Source: Rhabdophis nuchalis (lineage: Eukaryota; Chordata; Lepidosauria; Squamata; Natricidae). Taken from it: a stretch of 64,000 nucleotides of DNA. How positions within the stretch are numbered: position 1 is the first letter of the stretch; every line of letters starts with the position of its first letter. The notes beneath the pieces were generated by a model, which saw only the letters and a list, made by a program, of their open reading frames with translations, was not told where the DNA came from and did no database searches. The position numbers and the translations under genes are program-made. The stretch lies in the NCBI GenBank assembly GCA_039707465.1, contig CM077652.1, forward strand, positions 39,866,118-39,930,117, read 5' to 3'. Shown here in pieces: positions 12,423 to 26,985 of the stretch.

Positions 12423-15400
12423 GTATATCAGAATTGACAAAAGAACTCAGTTTAGCCAGGAACTGCAAATTTGGATCCAGAGCTCAAATTCGAACGAGAA
12501 ACACATATTGGATGGTATCTGGGATGCAGAAGCCGAAAAACTAGTGGATTGGTTGATCTGAGCTTTCCCTGAGAAGCTACAGCCAAGCGTATATCAGAAT
12601 TGACAAAAGAACTCAGTTTAGCCAGGAACTGCAAATTTGGATCCAGAGCTCAAATTCGAACGAGAAACACATGTTGGATGGTATCTGGAATGCTAAACCC
12701 GAAAAACAAGTCCATTGGTTGATCTGAGCTTTCCCTGAGAAGTTACAGCCAAGCGTATCTCAGTATTGAGGAAAGAACTCAGTTTAGCCAGGAACTGCAA
12801 ATTTGGATGCAGAGCTCAAATTCGAACGAGAAACCCATATTGGATGCTATCTGGAATGCTAATCCCGAAAAACAAGTCGATCGGTTGATCTGAGCTTTCC
12901 CTGAGAAATTACAGCCAAGCGTATCTCAGTATTGAGGAAAGAACTCAATTTAGCCAGGAACTGCAAATTTGGATCGAGAGCTCAAATTTGAACGAGAAAC
13001 ACAAATTGGATGGTATCTGGGATGTAGAAGCTGAAAAACAAGTCGATTGGTTGATCTGAGCTTTCCCTGAGAAGTTACAGCCAAGTGTATATCAGAATTG
13101 AGGAAAGAATTCAATTTAGCCAAGAACTGTAAATTTGGATCCAGAGTTCAAATTCGAACGAGAAACACAAATTGGATGCTATCTGGAATGCTAAACCCGA
13201 AAAACAAGTCGATTGGTTGATCTGAGCTTTCCCTGAGAAGTTACAGCCAAGTGTATATCAGAATTGACAAAAGAACTCAGTTTAGCCAGGAACTGCAAAT
13301 TTGGATCCAGAGCTCAAATTCGAACGAGAAACACATATTGGATGGTATCTGGGATGCAGAAGCCGAAAAACTAGTGGATTGGTTGATCTGAGCTTTCCCT
13401 GAGAAGCTACAGCCAAGCGTATATCAGAATTGACAAAAGAACTCAGTTTAGCCAGGAACTGCAAATTTGGATGCAGAGCTCAAATTCGAACGAGAAACCC
13501 ATATTGGATGCTATCTGGAATGCTAATCCCGAAAAACAAGTCGATCGGTTGATCTGAGCTTTCCCTGAGAAATTACAGCCAAGCGTATCTCAGTATTGAG
13601 GAAAGAACTCAATTTAGCCAGGAACTGCAAATTTGGATCCAGAGTTCAAATTCGAACGAGAAACACAAATTCGATGCTATCTGGAATGCTAAACCCGAAA
13701 AACAAGTCGATTGGTTGATCTGAGCTTTCCCTGAGAAGTTACAGCCAAGTGTATATCAGAATTGACAAAAGAACTCAGTTTAGCCAAGAACTGTAAATTT
13801 GGATCCAGAGTTCAAATTCGAACGAGAAACACAAATTGGATGCTATCTGGAATGCTAAACCCGAAAAACAAGTCGATTGGTTGATCTGAGCTTTCCCTGA
13901 GAAGTTACAGCCAAGCGTATCTCAGTATTGAGGAAAGAACTCAATTTAGCCAGGAACTGCAAATTTGGATCGAGAGCTCAAATTCGAACGAGAAACACAA
14001 ATTGGATGGTATCTGGGATGTAGAAGCTGAAAAACAAGTCGATTGGTTGATCTGAGCTTTCCCTGAGAAGTTACAGCCAAGTGTATATCAGAATTGAGGA
14101 AAGAATTCAATTTAGCCAAGAACTGTAAATTTGGATCCAGAGTTCAAATTTGAATGAGAAACACAAATTGGATGGTATCTGGAATGCTAAACCCGAAAAA
14201 CAAGTCGATTGGTTGATCTGAGCTTTCCCTGAGAAGTTACAGCCAAGCGTATCTCAGTATTGAGGAAAGAACTCAATTTAGCCAGGAACTGCAAATTTGG
14301 ATCGAGAGCTCAAATTTGAACGAGAAACACAAATTGGATGGTATCTGGGATGTAGAAGCTGAAAAACAAGTCGATTGGTTGATCTGAGCTTTCCCTGAGA
14401 AGTTACAGCCAAGTGTATATCAGAATTGAGGAAAGAATTCAATTTAGCCAAGAACTGTAAATTTGGATCCAGAGTTCAAATTCGAACGAGAAACACAAAT
14501 TGGATGCTATCTGGAATGCTAAACCCGAAAAACATGTCGATTGGTTGATCTGAGCTTTCCCTGAGAAGTTACAGCCAAGCGTATCTCAGTATTGAGGAAA
14601 GAACTCAATTTAGCCAGGAACTGCAAATTTGGATCGAGAGCTCAAATTCGAACGAGAAACACAAATTGGATGCTATCTGGGATGTAGAAGCTGAAAAACA
14701 AGTTGATTGGTTGATCTGAGCTTTCCCTGAGAAGTTACAGCCAAGTGTATATCAGAATTGAGGAAAGAATTCAATTTAGCCAGGAACTGCAAATTTGGAT
14801 GCAGAGCTCAAATTAGAACGAGAAACACAAATTGGATGCTATCTGGGATGTAGAAGCTGAAAAACAAGTCGATTGGTAGATCTGAGCTTTCCCTGAGAAG
14901 TTACAGCCGTGTATATCAGAATTGACAAAAGAACTCAGTTTAGCCAGGAACTGCAAATTTGGATGCAGAGCTCAAATTCGAACGAGAAACACATATTGGA
15001 TGGTATCTGCGATGCAGAAGCAGAAAAACAAGAGGATTGGTTGATCTGAGCTTTCCCTGAGAAGTTACAGCCAAGCGTATATCAGAATTGACAAAAGAAC
15101 TTAGTTTAGCCAGGAACTGCAAATTTGGATCCAGAGCTCAAATTCGAACGAGAAACACATATTGGATGGTATCTGGAATGCTAAACCCGAAAAACAAGTC
15201 GATTGGTTGATCTGAGCTTTCCCTGAGAAGTTACAGCCAAGCGTATCTCAGTATTGAGGAAAGAACTCAATTTAGCCAGGAACTGCAAATTTGGATCGAG
15301 AGCTCAAATTCGAACGAGAAACACAAATTGGATGGTATCTGGGATGTAGAAGCTGGAAAACAAGTCGATTGGTTGATCTGAGCTTTCCCTGAGAAGTTAC

Positions 15401-15574
15401 AGGCAAATGTATATCAGAATTGACAAAAGAACTCAGTTTAGCCAGGAACTGCAAATTTGGATGCAGAGCTCAAATTCGAATGAGAAACACAAATTGGATG
15501 CTATCTGGAATGCTAAACCCGAAAAACAAGTCGGTTGGTTGATCTGAGCTTTCCCTGAGAAGTTACAGCCAAGC
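12423..15574. repeat. 3152-bp tandem duplication, unit 2
   Basis: Tandem copy of 9271-12422. Homology continues to about 15655, where ACACAAATTGG replaces ACACATATTGG. Rare variants shared with unit 1 include AACATGTCGATT (14531; 11379 in unit 1), CTGCGATGCAGAAGCAG (15008; 11856) and CAGGCAAATG (15399). The 57-bp patch at 14580-14636 carries M5-type bases, whereas unit 1 and a third copy at 1310-1366 carry the other type, so unit 2 looks like the converted copy. Confidence 0.9.
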
Positions 15575-18500
15575 GTATATCAGAATTGACAAAAGAACTC
15601 AGTTTAGCCAGGAACTGCAAATTTGGATCCAGAGCTCAAATTCGAACGAGAAACACAAATTGGATGCTATCTGGGATGTAGAAGCTGAAAAACAAGTTGA
15701 TTGGTTGATCTGAGCTTTCCCTGAAAAGTTACAGCCAAGTGTATATCAGAATTGAGGAAAGAATTCATTTAGCCAAGAACTGCAAATTTGGATCCAGAGC
15801 TCAAATTCGAACGAGAAACACATATTGGATGGTATCTGGGATGCTGAAGCCGAAAAACAAGTCGATTGGTTGATCTGAGCTTTCCCTGAGAAGTTACAGC
15901 CAAGCGTATATCAGAATTGACAAAAGAATTCAATTTAGCCAGGAACTGCAAATTTGGATCCAGAGATCAAATTCGAACGAGAAACACATATTGGATGGTA
16001 TCTGGGATGCAGAATCCGAACAACAAGTCGATTGGTTGATCTGAGCTTTCCCTGAGAAGTTTCAGCCAAGCGTATATCATAATTGACAAAAGAACTCAGT
16101 TTAGCCAGGAACTGCAAATTTGGATCCAGAGCTCAAATTCGAACGAGAAACACATATTGGATGCTATTTGGAATGCTAAACCCGAAAAACAAGTCGATTG
16201 GTTGATCTGAGCTTTCCCTGAGAAGTTACAGCCAAGCGTATCTCAGTATTGAGGAAAGAACTCAATTTAGCCAGGAACTGCAAATTTGGATCGAGAGCTC
16301 AAATTTGAACGAGAAACACAAATTGGATGGTATCTGGGATGTAGAAGCTGAAAAACAAGTCGATTGGTTGATCTGAGCTTTCCCTGAGAAGTTACAGCCA
16401 AGTGTATATCAGAATTGAGGAAAGAATTCAATTTAGCCAAGAACTGTAAATTTGGATCCAGAGTTCAAATTCGAACGAGAAACACAAATTCGATGCTATC
16501 TGGAATGCTAAACCCGAAAAACAAGTCGATTGGTTGATCTGAGCTTTCCCTGAGAAGTTACAGCCAAGTGTATATCAGAATTGACAAAAGAACTCAGTTT
16601 AGCCAGGAACTGCAAATTTGGATCCAGAGCTCAAATTCGAACGAGAAACACATATTGGATGGTATCTGGGATGCAGAAGCCGAAAAACTAGTGGATTGGT
16701 TGATCTGAGCTTTCCCTGAGAAGCTACAGCCAAGCGTATATCAGAATTGACAAAAGAACTCAGTTTAGCCAGGAACTGCAAATTTGGATCCAGAGCTCAA
16801 ATTCGAACGAGAAACACATGTTGGATGGTATCTGGAATGCTAAACCCGAAAAACAAGTCCATTGGTTGATCTGAGCTTTCCCTGAGAAGTTACAGCCAAG
16901 CGTATCTCAGTATTGAGGAAAGAACTCAGTTTAGCCAGGAACTGCAAATTTGGATGCAGAGCTCAAATTCGAACGAGAAACCCATATTGGATGCTATCTG
17001 GAATGCTAATCCCGAAAAACAAGTCGATCGGTTGATCTGAGCTTTCCCTGAGAAATTACAGCCAAGCGTATCTCAGTATTGAGGAAAGAACTCAATTTAG
17101 CCAGGAACTGCAAATTTGGATCGAGAGCTCAAATTTGAACGAGAAACACAAATTGGATGGTATCTGGGATGTAGAAGCTGAAAAACAAGTCGATTGGTTG
17201 ATCTGAGCTTTCCCTGAGAAGTTACAGCCAAGTGTATATCAGAATTGAGGAAAGAATTCAATTTAGCCAAGAACTGTAAATTTGGATCCAGAGTTCAAAT
17301 TCGAACGAGAAACACAAATTGGATGCTATCTGGAATGCTAAACCCGAAAAACAAGTCGATTGGTTGATCTGAGCTTTCCCTGAGAAGTTACAGCCAAGTG
17401 TATATCAGAATTGACAAAAGAACTCAGTTTAGCCAGGAACTGCAAATTTGGATCCAGAGCTCAAATTCGAACGAGAAACACATATTGGATGGTATCTGGG
17501 ATGCAGAAGCCGAAAAACTAGTGGATTGGTTGATCTGAGCTTTCCCTGAGAAGCTACAGCCAAGCGTATATCAGAATTGACAAAAGAACTCAGTTTAGCC
17601 AGGAACTGCAAATTTGGATCCAGAGCTCAAATTCGAACGAGAAACACATGTTGGATGGTATCTGGAATGCTAAACCCGAAAAACAAGTCCATTGGTTGAT
17701 CTGAGCTTTCCCTGAGAAGTTACAGCCAAGCGTATCTCAGTATTGAGGAAAGAACTCAGTTTAGCCAGGAACTGCAAATTTGGATGCAGAGCTCAAATTC
17801 GAACGAGAAACCCATATTGGATGCTATCTGGAATGCTAATCCCGAAAAACAAGTCGATCGGTTGATCTGAGCTTTCCCTGAGAAGTTACAGCCAAGCGTA
17901 TCTCAGTATTGAGGAAAGAACTCAATTTAGCCAGGAACTGCAAATTTGGATCGAGAGCTCAAATTCGAACGAGAAACACAAATTGGATGGTATCTGGGAT
18001 GTAGAAGCTGAAAAACAAGTCGATTGGTTGATCTGAGCTTTCCCTGAGAAGTTACAGCCAAGTGTATATCAGAATTGAGGAAAGAATTCAATTTAGCCAA
18101 GAACTGTAAATTTGGATCCAGAGTTCAAATTTGAATGAGAAACACAAATTGGATGGTATCTGGAATGCTAAACCCGAAAAACAAGTCGATTGGTTGATCT
18201 GAGCTTTCCCTGAGAAGTTACAGCCAAGCGTACCTCAGTATTGGGGAAAGAACTCAGTTTAGCCAGGAACTGCAAATTTGGATCGAGAGCTCAAATTTGA
18301 ACGAGAAACACAAATTGGATGGTATCTGGGATGTAGAAGCTGAAAAACAAGTCGATTGGTTGATCTGAGCTTTCCCTGAGAAGTTACAGCCAAGTGTATA
18401 TCAGAATTGAGGAAAGAATTCAATTTAGCCAAGAACTGTAAATTTGGATCCAGAGTTCAAATTCGAACGAGAAACACAAATTGGATGCTATCTGGAATGC

Positions 18501-20360
18501 TAAACCCGAAAAACAAGTCGATTGGTTGATCTGAGCTTTCCCTGAGAAGTTACAGCCAAGTGTATATCAGAATTGACAAAAGAACTCAGTTTAGCCAGGA
18601 ACTGCAAATTTGGATCGAGAGCTCAAATTCGAACGAGAAACACATATTGGATGGTATCTGGGATGCAGAAGCCGAAAAACTAGTGGATTGGTTGATCTGA
18701 GCTTTCCCTGAGAAGTTACAGCCAAGCGTATATCAGAATTGACAAAAGAACTCAGTTTAGCCAGGAACTGCAAATTTGGATCCAGAGCTCAAATTCGAAC
18801 GAGAAACACATATTGGATGCTATTTGGAATGCTAAACCCGAAAAACAAGTCGATTGGTTGATCTGAGCTTTCCCTGAGAAGTTACAGCCAAGCGTATCTC
18901 AGTATTGAGGAAAGAACTCAATTTAGCCAGGAACTGCAAATTTGGATCGAGAGCTCAAATTCGAACGAGAAACACAAATTGGATGGTATCTGGGATGTAG
19001 AAGCTGAAAAACAAGTCGATTGGTTGATCTGAGCTTTCCCTGAGAAGTTACAGCCAAGTGTATATCAGAATTGAGGAAAGAATTCAATTTAGCCAAGAAC
19101 TGTAAATTTGGATCCAGAGTTCAAATTTGAATGAGAAACACAAATTGGATGGTATCTGTAATGCTAAACCCGAAAAACAAGTCGATTGGTTGATCTGAGC
19201 TTTCCCTGAGAAGTTACAGCCAAGCGTATCTCAGTATTGAGGAAAGAACTCAATTTAGCCAGGAACTGCAAATTTGGATCGAGAGCTCAAATTTGAACGA
19301 GAAACACAAATTGGATGGTATCTGGGATGTAGAAGCTGAAAAACAAGTCGATTGGTTGATCTGAGCTTTCCCTGAGAAGTTACAGCCAAGTGTATATCAG
19401 AATTGAGGAAAGAATTCAATTTAGCCAAGAACTGTAAATTTGGATCCAGAGTTCAAATTTGAACGAGAAACACAAATTGGATGCTATCTGGAATGCTAAA
19501 CCAGAAAAACAAGTCGATTGGTTGATCTGAGCTTTCCCTGAGAAGTTACAGCCAAGCGTACCTCAGTATTGAGGAAAGAACTCAGTTTAGCCAGGAACTG
19601 CAAATTTGGATCGAGAGCTCAAATTTGAACGAGAAACACAAATTGGATGGTATCTGGGATGTAGAAGCTGAAAAACAAGTCGATTGGTTGATCTGAGCTT
19701 TCCCTGAGAAGTTACAGCCAAGTGTATATCAGAATTGAGGAAAGAATTCAATTTAGCCAAGAACTGTAAATTTGGATCTAGAGTTCAAATTCGAACGAGA
19801 AACACAAATTCGATGCTATCTGGAATGCTAAACCCGAAAAACAAGTCGATTGGTTGATCTGAGCTTTCCCTGAGAAGTTACAGCCAAGCGTATATCAGAA
19901 TTGACAAAAGAACTCAGTTTAGCCAGGAACTGCAAATTTGGATCCAGAGCTCAAATTCGAACGAGAAACACATATTGGATGGTATCTGGGATGCAGAAGC
20001 CGAAAAACTAGTGGATTGGTTGATCTGAGCTTTCCCTGAGAAGTTACAGCCAAGCGTATATCAGAATTGACAAAAGAACTCAGTTTAGCCAGGAACTGCA
20101 AATTTGGATCCAGAGCTCAAATTTGAACGAGAAACACAAATTGGATGGTATCTGGGATGTAGAAGCTGAAAAACAAGTCGATTGGTTGATCTGAGCTTTC
20201 CCTGAGAAGTTACAGCCAAGTGTATATCAGAATTGAGGAAAGAATTCAATTTAGCCAAGAACTGTAAATTTGGATCCAGAGTTCAAATTCGAACGAGAAA
20301 CACAAATTGGATGCTATCTGGAATGCTAAACCCGAAAAACAAGTCGATTGGTTGATCTGA
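15575..20360. repeat. Satellite monomers: trimer, pentamers, then M5/M1 dimers
   Basis: From 15752 there is one M6-M7-M8 trimer, then a complete M1-M5 pentamer and parts of another to about 17.9 kb. From about 17.9 kb the pattern becomes alternating M5-like (GGATCGAGAGC) and M1-like (CCAGAGTTC) monomers, a 332-bp dimer, interrupted by M2- and M8-like monomers near 18591-18900 and 19919-20100. GCGTACCTCAG monomers at 18229 and 19557 are 1328 bp (8 monomers) apart. No gene is present. Confidence 0.82.
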
Positions 20361-21228
20361 GCTTTCCCTGAGAAGTTACAGCCAAGCGTATCTCAGTATT
20401 GAGGAAAGAACTCAATTTAGCCAGGAACTGCAAATTTGGATCGAGAGCTCAAATTCGAACGAGAAACACAAATTGGATGGTATCTGGGATGTAGAAGCTG
20501 AAAAACAAGTCGATTGGTTGATCTGAGCTTTCCCTGAGAAGTTACAGCCAAGTGTATATCAGAATTGAGGAAAGAATTCAATTTAGCCAAGAACTGTAAA
20601 TTTGGATCCAGAGTTCAAATTTGAACGAGAAACACAAATTGGATGGTATCTGGAATGCTAAACCCGAAAAACAAGTCGATTGGTTGATCTGAGCTTTCCC
20701 TGAGAAGTTACAGCCAAGCGTATCTCAGTATTGAGGAAAGAACTCAATTTAGCCAGGAACTGCAAATTTGGATCGAGAGCTCAAATTTGAACGAGAAACA
20801 CAAATTGGATGGTATCTGGGATGTAGAAGCTGAAAAACAAGTCGATTGGTTGATCTGAGCTTTCCCTGAGAAGTTACAGCCAAGTGTATATCAGAATTGA
20901 GGAAAGAATTCAATTTAGCCAAGAACTGTAAATTTGGATCCAGAGTTCAAATTCGAACGAGAAACACAAATTGGATGCTATCTGGAATGCTAAACCCGAA
21001 AAACAAGTCGATTGGTTGATCTGAGCTTTCCCTGAGAAGTTACAGCCAAGCGTACCTCAGTATTGAGGAAAGAACTCAGTTTAGCCAGGAACTGCAAATT
21101 TGGATGCAGAGCTCAAATTCGAACGAGAAACCCATATTGGATGCTATCTGGAATGCTAATCCCGAAAAACAAGTCGATCGGTTGATCTGAGCTTTCCCTG
21201 AGAAGTTACAGCCAAGTGTATATCAGAA

Positions 21229-22225
21229 TTGAGGAAAGAATTCATTTAGCCAAGAACTGCAAATTTGGATCCAGAGCTCAAATTCGAACGAGAAACACAT
21301 ATTGGATGGTATCTGGGATGCTGAAGCCGAAAAACAAGTCGATTGGTTGATCTGAGCTTTCCCTGAGAAGTTACAGCCAAGCGTATATCAGAATTGACAA
21401 AAGAATTCAATTTAGCCAGGAACTGCAAATTTGGATCCAGAGATCAAATTCCAACGAGAAACACATATTGGATGGTATCTGGGATGCAGAATCCGAACAA
21501 CAAGTCGATTGGTTGATCTGAGCTTTCCCTGAGAAGTTTCAGCCAAGCGTATATCATAATTGACAAAAGAACTCAGTTTAGCCAGGAACTGCAAATTTGG
21601 ATCCAGAGCTCAAATTCGAACGAGAAACACATATTGGATGCTATTTGGAATGCTAAACCCGAAAAACAAGTCGATTGGTTGATCTGAGCTTTCCCTGAGA
21701 AGTTACAGCCAAGTGTATATCAGAATTGAGGAAAGAATTCATTTAGCCAAGAACTGCAAATTTGGATCCAGAGCTCAAATTCGAATGAGAAACACATATT
21801 GGATGGTATCTGGGATGCTGAAGCCGAAAAACAAGTCGATTGGTTGATCTGAGCTTTCCCTGAGAAGTTACAGCCAAGCGTATATCAGAATTGACAAAAG
21901 AATTCAATTTAGCCAGGAACTGCAAATTTGGATCCAGAGATCAAATTCGAACGAGAAACACATATTGGATGGTATCTGGGATGCAGAATCCGAACAACAA
22001 GTCGATTGGTTGATCTGAGCTTTCCCTGAGAAGTTTCAGCCAAGCGTATATCATAATTGACAAAAGAACTCAGTTTAGCCAGGAACTGCAAATTTGGATC
22101 CAGAGCTCAAATTCGAACGAGAAACACATATTGGATGCTATTTGGAATGCTAAACCCGAAAAACAAGTCGATTGGTTGATCTGAGCTTTCCCTGAGAAGT
22201 TACAGCCAAGCGTATCTCAGTATTG
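21229..22225. repeat. Doubled M6-M7-M8 trimer (2 x 497 bp)
   Basis: M6 has GAATTCATTTAGCC (1 bp short), ATGCTGAAGCCG and AAGAACTGC. M7 has CCAGAGATC, GCAGAATCCGAACAACAAG, AAGTTTCAGCC and TATATCATAATTG. M8 has GGATGCTATTTGG. The trimer measures 165+166+166 = 497 bp. The same doublet recurs near 23053, 27850, 29674, 32812, 35632, 39448, 42434 (second trimer truncated) and 46568 (second trimer lacks M8). In this copy the first M7 has AATTCCAACG and the second M6 has AATTCGAATGAG, tags shared with the copies at 23.2, 28.0 and 29.9 kb. Confidence 0.88.
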
Positions 22226-24837
22226 AGGAAAGAACTCAATTTAGCCAGGAACTGCAAATTTGGATCGAGAGCTCAAATTTGAACGAGAAACACAAATTGG
22301 ATGGTATCTGGGATGTAGAAGCTGAAAAACAAGTCGATTGGTTGATCTGAGCTTTCCCTGAGAAGTTACAGCCAAGTGTATATCAGAATTGAGGAAAGAA
22401 TTCAATTTAGCCAAGAACTGTAAATTTGGATCCAGAGTTCAAATTTGAACGAGAAACACAAATTGGATGGTATCTGGAATGCTAAACCCGAAAAACAAGT
22501 CGATTGGTTGATCTGAGCTTTCCCTGAGAAGTTACAGCCAAGCGTATCTCAGTATTGAGGAAAGAACTCAATTTAGCCAGGAACTGCAAATTTGGATCGA
22601 GAGCTCAAATTTGAACGAGAAACACAAATTGGATGGTATCTGGGATGTAGAAGCTGAAAAACAAGTCGATTGGTTGATCTGAGCTTTCCCTGAGAAGTTA
22701 CAGCCAAGTGTATATCAGAATTGAGGAAAGAATTCAATTTAGCCAAGAACTGTAAATTTGGATCCAGAGTTCAAATTCGAACGAGAAACACAAATTGGAT
22801 GCTATCTGGAATGCTAAACCCGAAAAACAAGTCGATTGGTTGATCTGAGCTTTCCCTGAGAAGTAACAGCCAAGCGTACCTCAGTATTGAGGAAAGAACT
22901 CAGTTTAGCCAGGAACTGCAAATTTGGATGCAGAGCTCAAATTCGAACGAGAAACCCATATTGGATGCTATCTGGAATGCTAATCCCGAAAAACAAGTCG
23001 ATCGGTTGATCTGAGCTTTCCCTGAGAAGTTACAGCCAAGTGTATATCAGAATTGAGGAAAGAATTCATTTAGCCAAGAACTGCAAATTTGGATCCAGAG
23101 CTCAAATTCGAACGAGAAACACATATTGGATGGTATCTGGGATGCTGAAGCCGAAAAACAAGTCGATTGGTTGATCTGAGCTTTCCCTGAGAAGTTACAG
23201 CCAAGCGTATATCAGAATTGACAAAAGAATTCAATTTAGCCAGGAACTGCAAATTTGGATCCAGAGATCAAATTCCAACGAGAAACACATATTGGATGGT
23301 ATCTGGGATGCAGAATCCGAACAACAAGTCGATTGGTTGATCTGAGCTTTCCCTGAGAAGTTTCAGCCAAGCGTATATCATAATTGACAAAAGAACTCAG
23401 TTTAGCCAGGAACTGCAAATTTGGATCCAGAGCTCAAATTCGAACGAGAAACACATATTGGATGCTATTTGGAATGCTAAACCCGAAAAACAAGTCGATT
23501 GGTTGATCTGAGCTTTCCCTGAGAAGTTACAGCCAAGTGTATATCAGAATTGAGGAAAGAATTCATTTAGCCAAGAACTGCAAATTTGGATCCAGAGCTC
23601 AAATTCGAATGAGAAACACATATTGGATGGTATCTGGGATGCTGAAGCCGAAAAACAAGTCGATTGGTTGATCTGAGCTTTCCCTGAGAAGTTACAGCCA
23701 AGCGTATATCAGAATTGACAAAAGAATTCAGTTTAGCCAGGAACTGCAAATTTGGATCCAGAGATCAAATTCGAACGAGAAACACATATTGGATGGTATC
23801 TGGGATGCAGAATCCGAACAACAAGTCGATTGGTTGATCTGAGCTTTCCCTGAGAAGTTTCAGCCAAGCGTATATCATAATTGACAAAAGAACTCAGTTT
23901 AGCCAGGAACTGCAAATTTGGATCCAGAGCTCAAATTCGAACGAGAAACACATATTGGATGCTATTTGGAATGCTAAACCCGAAAAACAAGTCGATTGGT
24001 TGATCTGAGCTTTCCCTGAGAAGTTACAGCCAAGCGTATCTCAGTATTGAGGAAAGAACTCAATTTAGCCAGGAACTGCAAATTTGGATCGAGAGCTCAA
24101 ATTTGAACGAGAAACACAAATTGGATGGTATCTGGGATGTAGAAGCTGAAAAACAAGTCGATTGGTTGATCTGAGCTTTCCCTGAGAAGTTACAGCCAAG
24201 TGTATATCAGAATTGAGGAAAGAATTCAATTTAGCCAAGAACTGTAAATTTGGATCCAGAGTTCAAATTCGAACGAGAAACACAAATTGGATGCTATCTG
24301 GAATGCTAAACCCGAAAAACAAGTCGATTGGTTGATCTGAGCTTTCCCTGAGAAGTTACAGCCAAGTGTATATCAGAATTGACAAAAGAACTCAGTTTAG
24401 CCAGGAACTGCAAATTTGGATCCAGAGCTCAAATTCGAACGAGAAACACATATTGGATGGTATCTGGGATGCAGAAGCCGAAAAACTAGTGGATTGGTTG
24501 ATCTGAGCTTTCCCTGAGAAGCTACAGCCAAGCGTATATCAGAATTGACAAAAGAACTCAGTTTAGCCAGGAACTGCAAATTTGGATCCAGAGCTCAAAT
24601 TCGAACGAGAAACACATGTTGGATGGTATCTGGAATGCTAAACCCGAAAAACAAGTCCATTGGTTGATCTGAGCTTTCCCTGAGAAGTTACAGCCAAGCG
24701 TATCTCAGTATTGAGGAAAGAACTCAGTTTAGCCAGGAACTGCAAATTTGGATGCAGAGCTCAAATTCGAACGAGAAACCCATATTGGATGCTATCTGGA
24801 ATGCTAATCCCGAAAAACAAGTCGATCGGTTGATCTG

Positions 24838-24852
24838 AGCTTTCCCCAAGCG
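24838..24852. repeat. 14-bp-deleted satellite monomer junction
   Basis: Reads GAGCTTTCCCCAAGCGTACC where normal monomers have CTTTCCCTGAGAAGTTACAGCC before AAGCG. Fourteen bases are missing, giving a 152-bp monomer. Identical junctions occur at 31461 and 43889, at offsets 6621 and 19049, so they descend from one event copied with its block. Confidence 0.93.
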
Positions 24853-26985
24853 TACCTCAGTATTGAGGAAAGAACTCAGTTTAGCCAGGAACTGCAAATT
24901 TGGATCGAGAGCTCAAATTTGAACGAGAAACACAAATTGGATGGTATCTGGGATGTAGAAGCTGAAAAACAAGTCGATTGGTTGATCTGAGCTTTCCCTG
25001 AGAAGTTACAGCCAAGTGTATATCAGAATTGAGGAAAGAATTCAATTTAGCCAAGAACTGTAAATTTGGATCCAGAGTTCAAATTCGAACGAGAAACACA
25101 AATTCGATGCTATCTGGAATGCTAAACCCGAAAAACAAGTCGATTGGTTGATCTGAGCTTTCCCTGAGAAGTTACAGCCAAGTGTATATCAGAATTGACA
25201 AAAGAACTCAGTTTAGCCAGGAACTGCAAATTTGGATCCAGAGCTCAAATTCGAACGAGAAACACATATTGGATGGTATCTGGGATGCAGAAGCCGAAAA
25301 ACTAGTGGATTGGTTGATCTGAGCTTTCCCTGAGAAGTTACAGCCAAGCGTATATCAGAATTGACAAAAGAACTCAGTTTAGCCAGGAACTGCAAATTTG
25401 GATCCAGAGCTCAAATTCGAACGAGAAACACATATTGGATGCTATTTGGAATGCTAAACCCGAAAAACAAGTCGATTGGTTGATCTGAGCTTTCCCTGAG
25501 AAGTTACAGCCAAGCGTATCTCAGTATTGAGGAAAGAACTCAGTTTAGCCAGGAACTGCAAATTTGGATGCAGAGCTCAAATTCGAACGAGAAACCCATA
25601 TTGGATGCTATCTGGAATGCTAATCCCGAAAAACAAGTCGATCGGTTGATCTGAGCTTTCCCTGAGAAATTACAGCCAAGCGTATCTCAGTATTGAGGAA
25701 AGAACTCAATTTAGCCAGGAACTGCAAATTTGGATTGAGAGCTCAAATTTGAACGAGAAACACAAATTGGATGGTATCTGGGATGTAGAAGCTGAAAAAC
25801 AAGTCGATTGGTTGATCTGAGCTTTCCCTGAGAAGTTACAGCCAAGTGTATATCAGAATTGAGGAAAGAATTCAATTTAGCCAAGAACTGTAAATTTGGA
25901 TCCAGAGTTCAAATTCGAACGAGAAACACAAATTGGATGGTATCTGGAATGCTAAACCCGAAAAACAAGTCGATTGGTTGATCTGAGCTTTCCCTGAGAA
26001 GTTACAGTCAAGCGTATCTCAGTATTGAGGAAAGAACTCAATTTAGCCAGGAACTGCAAATTTGGATCGAGAGCTCAAATTTGAACGAGAAACACAAATT
26101 GGATGGTATCTGGGATGTAGAAGCTGAAAAACAAGTCGATTGGTTGATCTGAGCTTTCCCTGAGAAGTTACAGCCAAGTGTATATCAGAATTGAGGAAAG
26201 AATTCAATTTAGCCAAGAACTGTAAATTTGGATCCAGAGTTCAAATTCGAACGAGAAACACAAATTGGATGCTATCTGGAATGCTAAACCCGAAAAACAA
26301 GTCGATTGGTTGATCTGAGCTTTCCCTGAGAAGTTACAGCCAAGCGTACCTCAGTATTGAGGAAAGAACTCAGTTTAGCCAGGAACTGCAAATTTGGATG
26401 CAGAGCTCAAATTCGAACGAGAAACCCATATTGGATGCTATCTGGAATGCTAATCCCGAAAAACAAGTCGATCGGTTGATCTGAGCTTACCCTGAGAAGT
26501 TACAGCCAAGTGTATATCAGAATTGAGGAAAGAATTCATTTAGCCAAGAACTGCAAATTTGGATCCAGAGCTCAAATTCGAACGAGAAACACATATTGGA
26601 TGGTATCTGGGATGCTGAAGCCGAAAAACAAGTCGATTGGTTGATCTGAGCTTTCCCTGAGAAGTTACAGCCAAGCGTATATCAGAATTGACAAAAGAAT
26701 TCAATTTAGCCAAGAACTGCAAATTTGGATCCAGAGATCAAATTCGAACGAGAAACACATATTGGATGGTATCTGGGATGCAGAATCCGAACAACAAGTC
26801 GATTGGTTGATCTGAGCTTTCCCTGAGAAGTTTCAGCCAAGCGTATATCATAATTGACAAAAGAACTCAGTTTAGCCAGGAACTGCAAATTTGGATCCAG
26901 AGCTCAAATTCGAACGAGAAACACATATTGGATGCTATTTGGAATGCTAAACCCGAAAAACAAGTCGATTGGTTGATCTGAGCTT

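Larger units (their letters stand above)
20361..26985. repeat. 6621-bp tandem duplication, unit A (about 40 monomers)
   Basis: Matches the following block at offset 6621 from about 20.36 kb to about 25.94 kb, and at offset 6289 beyond that. The 6621 bp equals 40 x 166 minus 14 (one deleted monomer at 24840) minus 5 (five M6 monomers, each 1 bp short). It contains two 1824-bp 11-mers starting near 21229 and 23053, each holding two M6-M7-M8 trimers. The edges are approximate because neighbouring monomers are similar. Confidence 0.82.
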
